From Xanthomonas melonis (GTDB lineage: Bacteria > Pseudomonadota > Gammaproteobacteria > Xanthomonadales > Xanthomonadaceae), in contig NZ_JAJGQH010000012.1 in assembly GCF_020783655.1 (NCBI RefSeq), positions 1 to 64,000 of the forward strand: a DNA stretch of 64,000 nucleotides, written 5' to 3'. The notes under the pieces were generated by a model. It ran no database searches, was not told the origin of the DNA, and saw only the letters and a list, made by a program, of their open reading frames with translations. The translations under genes and the position numbers were made by a program. Within the stretch, counting starts at the first letter, position 1. The number at the start of each line of letters is the position of its first letter. Of the stretch, positions 62,180 to 64,000 are shown in pieces.

Positions 62180-64000
62180 ATGCGCCCCACGCTTCTTGTC
62201 ACCGCGCTCGCCGTCGCCCTGGCTTCAACCTCCCCCTGCGCCCTCGCCCAACAACGCACCGGCGCTGCAACCGTCACCGACCTGGATGGCGTCAACGTGG
62301 TCGGCCGCGCGCAGACCCTGTACAAATCCGAAGACGCAGCGGTGGCGACACGTACCGACACGCCACTGGCGCTGGTGCCGCAATCGGTGCAGGTGCTGCC
62401 GCGCGAGCTGATCGACGATCAGGCCGCACGCCAGATCACCGATCTGTATCGCAGCATCAGCGGCATCAGTTTCTTCAGCTACGCCGGCGTCACCTTGCGC
62501 GGTTTCCGGCAGGAAAACGTGCTGTACGACGGCTTGCGCGGCGATCCGTATGCGGGCTTCTCGGTGCCGCAGCTGTTCAACATCGAACGCGTGGAAGTGC
62601 TCAAGGGACCGGCCGGCGCCCTGTACGGCGGCGGCGAACCGGGCGGCGTCATCAACTACGTCACCCGCAAGCCTGCACATCAGGCACAGCGCCGGGTGGA
62701 GCTGCAAGCAGGCAATCAATCCTTCGGCGCGGCCTCGTTCGAAGCCACCGGCCCGGCGCGCGAGGACGGCCGCGTGCGCTACCGCATCGGCGCCTATGCC
62801 GACGGCGAAGACGGTTTCCGTTGGAACACCGACAGCCAGAGCCAGATCGGTGATGCATCGGCGGCACTGGATGTTGGCGAGACCGGCGAACTGACCCTGC
62901 AGTACACCGACATCACCCAGAACCTCGGCGGCAACCGGCTGCGCGGTGTGCCGGTGGACGATGCCGGCACCTTCCTCACCAACCGCCGCTGGAACCACAA
63001 CGAGCCTACCGACTTCCTGGACATGCGCGCCAAGGTGGCGTTCGCGCAGTATCGCTTCTCACCGTCCAGCGCATGGGATCTGGACATGGCGCTACGCTGG
63101 TTCAAGAACGACGAACACCAGATCTATCACGAGCCGATGGGGCTGATCGATCGCAACCGCGACGGCACCGCCGAGTGGATGACGCGCCAGTTGCGTAACC
63201 AGTACCGCGACAACGATGCGATCTCCAGCAACGTCAATGCGGTGTTCCGCACCAGCACCGGCGACATCGCGCACAAGCTGCTGATGGGCGCCGATTACTA
63301 CCGGCTGGATGCCGACTTCCGCGCGCAGACCGCCAATACCGCAGATACCGGGCGTGTCCGCGGGCCGGTGCCGGGCATCGACCTGTTCAACCCGGCTTAT
63401 GGCCGCAGCGGCTTCTACGACTACGGCCTGGACACGCTGCCCTGGCGCGCCACCAGCACCCGCAGCCAGCGCTACGGCGCCTATCTGCAGGATGAACTCA
63501 CCCTCACCCCGCGCTGGCATGCGATGGCGGGCCTGCGCTGGGACGGCTTCAAGGACGACAACCGGCTGGATGATTCGCGCGTCACCGGCAACGATCTGAG
63601 CTGGCGTCTCGGCAGCACCGTGGTGTTGCGCGAGGGCATCAATGCCTACGCCAGTTACGCCAGCGGATTCGTGCCCCAGGATGCTGCCAGCCAGGACGCC
63701 AGCGTCGGCGGGCCCTTCGAACCGGAGCGCAGCACGCAATGGGAGCTGGGCCTGAAGACCTCACTCTACGATGGTGGGCTCAGCTTGAACACCGCGCTGT
63801 ATCGCATCGAGCGAAGCAACATCGTGCAGGCCAACGGCGCGATCGTGGACGGCGTCAACCAGCTGTCCGCGCTCGGCCTGGTCCGCAGCGAGGGACTGGA
63901 AGTGGATCTGCTGGCCGACCTCACCGAGCGCTGGGTCTTCAATCTTACCTACGCCTACAACGACGCACGCGTCATCGATGCCGGCACCAACGGCATCACC
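62180..64000 (+). CDS. TonB-dependent siderophore receptor (partial, runs off the window)
   Basis: Outer-membrane gated channel for a ferric siderophore. 607 codons are present and no stop is reached. Signal peptide at about 1-24 (LLVTALAVALASTSPCALAQ). A TonB-box-like DLDGVNVVG follows. The plug domain reads TPLALVPQSVQVLPRELIDD, LRGFRQENVLYDGLRGDP, then FNIERVEVLKGPAGALYGGG and EPGGVINYVTRKP, the FhuA/FpvA-type signature. The barrel begins near 180 with Tyr/Trp-rich strands. A stop (TGA) in frame just upstream fixes ATG 62180 as the first possible start. No good Shine-Dalgarno is seen. Confidence 0.93.
   Translation, partial: MRPTLLVTALAVALASTSPCALAQQRTGAATVTDLDGVNVVGRAQTLYKSEDAAVATRTDTPLALVPQSVQVLPRELIDDQAARQITDLYRSISGISFFSYAGVTLRGFRQENVLYDGLRGDPYAGFSVPQLFNIERVEVLKGPAGALYGGGEPGGVINYVTRKPAHQAQRRVELQAGNQSFGAASFEATGPAREDGRVRYRIGAYADGEDGFRWNTDSQSQIGDASAALDVGETGELTLQYTDITQNLGGNRLRGVPVDDAGTFLTNRRWNHNEPTDFLDMRAKVAFAQYRFSPSSAWDLDMALRWFKNDEHQIYHEPMGLIDRNRDGTAEWMTRQLRNQYRDNDAISSNVNAVFRTSTGDIAHKLLMGADYYRLDADFRAQTANTADTGRVRGPVPGIDLFNPAYGRSGFYDYGLDTLPWRATSTRSQRYGAYLQDELTLTPRWHAMAGLRWDGFKDDNRLDDSRVTGNDLSWRLGSTVVLREGINAYASYASGFVPQDAASQDASVGGPFEPERSTQWELGLKTSLYDGGLSLNTALYRIERSNIVQANGAIVDGVNQLSALGLVRSEGLEVDLLADLTERWVFNLTYAYNDARVIDAGTNGIT

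Noticed and set aside
1-64000. CRISPR arrays or defence islands
   Set aside because: No regularly spaced direct repeats of 25-40 bp and no cas, restriction-modification or toxin-antitoxin pairs were recognised anywhere in the window.

Overview
The window is a high-GC chromosomal segment of a plant-associated gammaproteobacterium, almost certainly Xanthomonas or a close Lysobacteraceae relative. This rests on the gene repertoire (two RND/EmrAB efflux operons, parC, dnaB, periplasmic Dcp, PldA, many glycine-zipper lipoproteins, a TonB-dependent receptor), the codon use, and several dispersed intergenic repeats of the xanthomonad type. All functional calls come from reading motifs; no database search was possible.

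Layout. (a) 1-2380 looks like the right end of a mobile or genomic island. It holds a lower-GC lipoprotein gene and a dead IS3-family element with a stop in orfA and a deletion in orfB. It ends in a sequence resembling a tmRNA (ssrA) 3' end followed by a terminator, a probable attachment site. (b) 2515-5009 holds small hypothetical genes and a membrane diguanylate cyclase. (c) 5148-14023 is a five-gene efflux operon of MexEF-OprN type (SDR-like protein, adaptor, RND pump, SDR oxidoreductase, outer-membrane channel), divergent from a LysR regulator. (d) 14206-26085 holds an OmpA-family lipoprotein, photolyase, replicative helicase DnaB, an FMN reductase, asparagine synthetase, a GST, a DUF3857/transglutaminase membrane protein and a glutaryl-CoA-dehydrogenase-like enzyme.

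(e) 26222-34113 contains two glycine-zipper envelope proteins, TatD, TcdA, a membrane-anchored c-type cytochrome-like protein, a cold-shock protein, a DUF456 protein, phospholipase A, an exported beta-carbonic anhydrase and a second GST. (f) 34567-48873 contains class I fumarase, an ABC exporter, ferredoxin-NADP reductase, glutathione peroxidase, the peptidase Dcp, a MarR regulator, a DUF3298-like lipoprotein, a small GNAT, a rhomboid protease, a POT peptide transporter and an M14 carboxypeptidase. (g) tRNA-Leu(CAG) lies at 49063, followed by an emrB-emrA-OMF-marR multidrug efflux operon (49720-54447, minus strand). (h) 54569-64000 holds an AraC regulator, ParC, thiopurine methyltransferase, bacterioferritin, a penicillin-acylase-family enzyme and a truncated TonB-dependent siderophore receptor with a Fur-like box.

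Themes are detoxification and efflux, redox and iron homeostasis (Fpr, Gpx, Bfr, TonB receptor, fumarase Fe-S) and peptide turnover (Dcp, M14, POT, rhomboid). The most unusual non-coding signal is a roughly 220-bp repeat present twice (16846-17067 and 49438-49657). Its inner stem is perfect in each copy but differs in sequence, suggesting a conserved structure. No CRISPR array, rRNA operon or complete prophage was seen.
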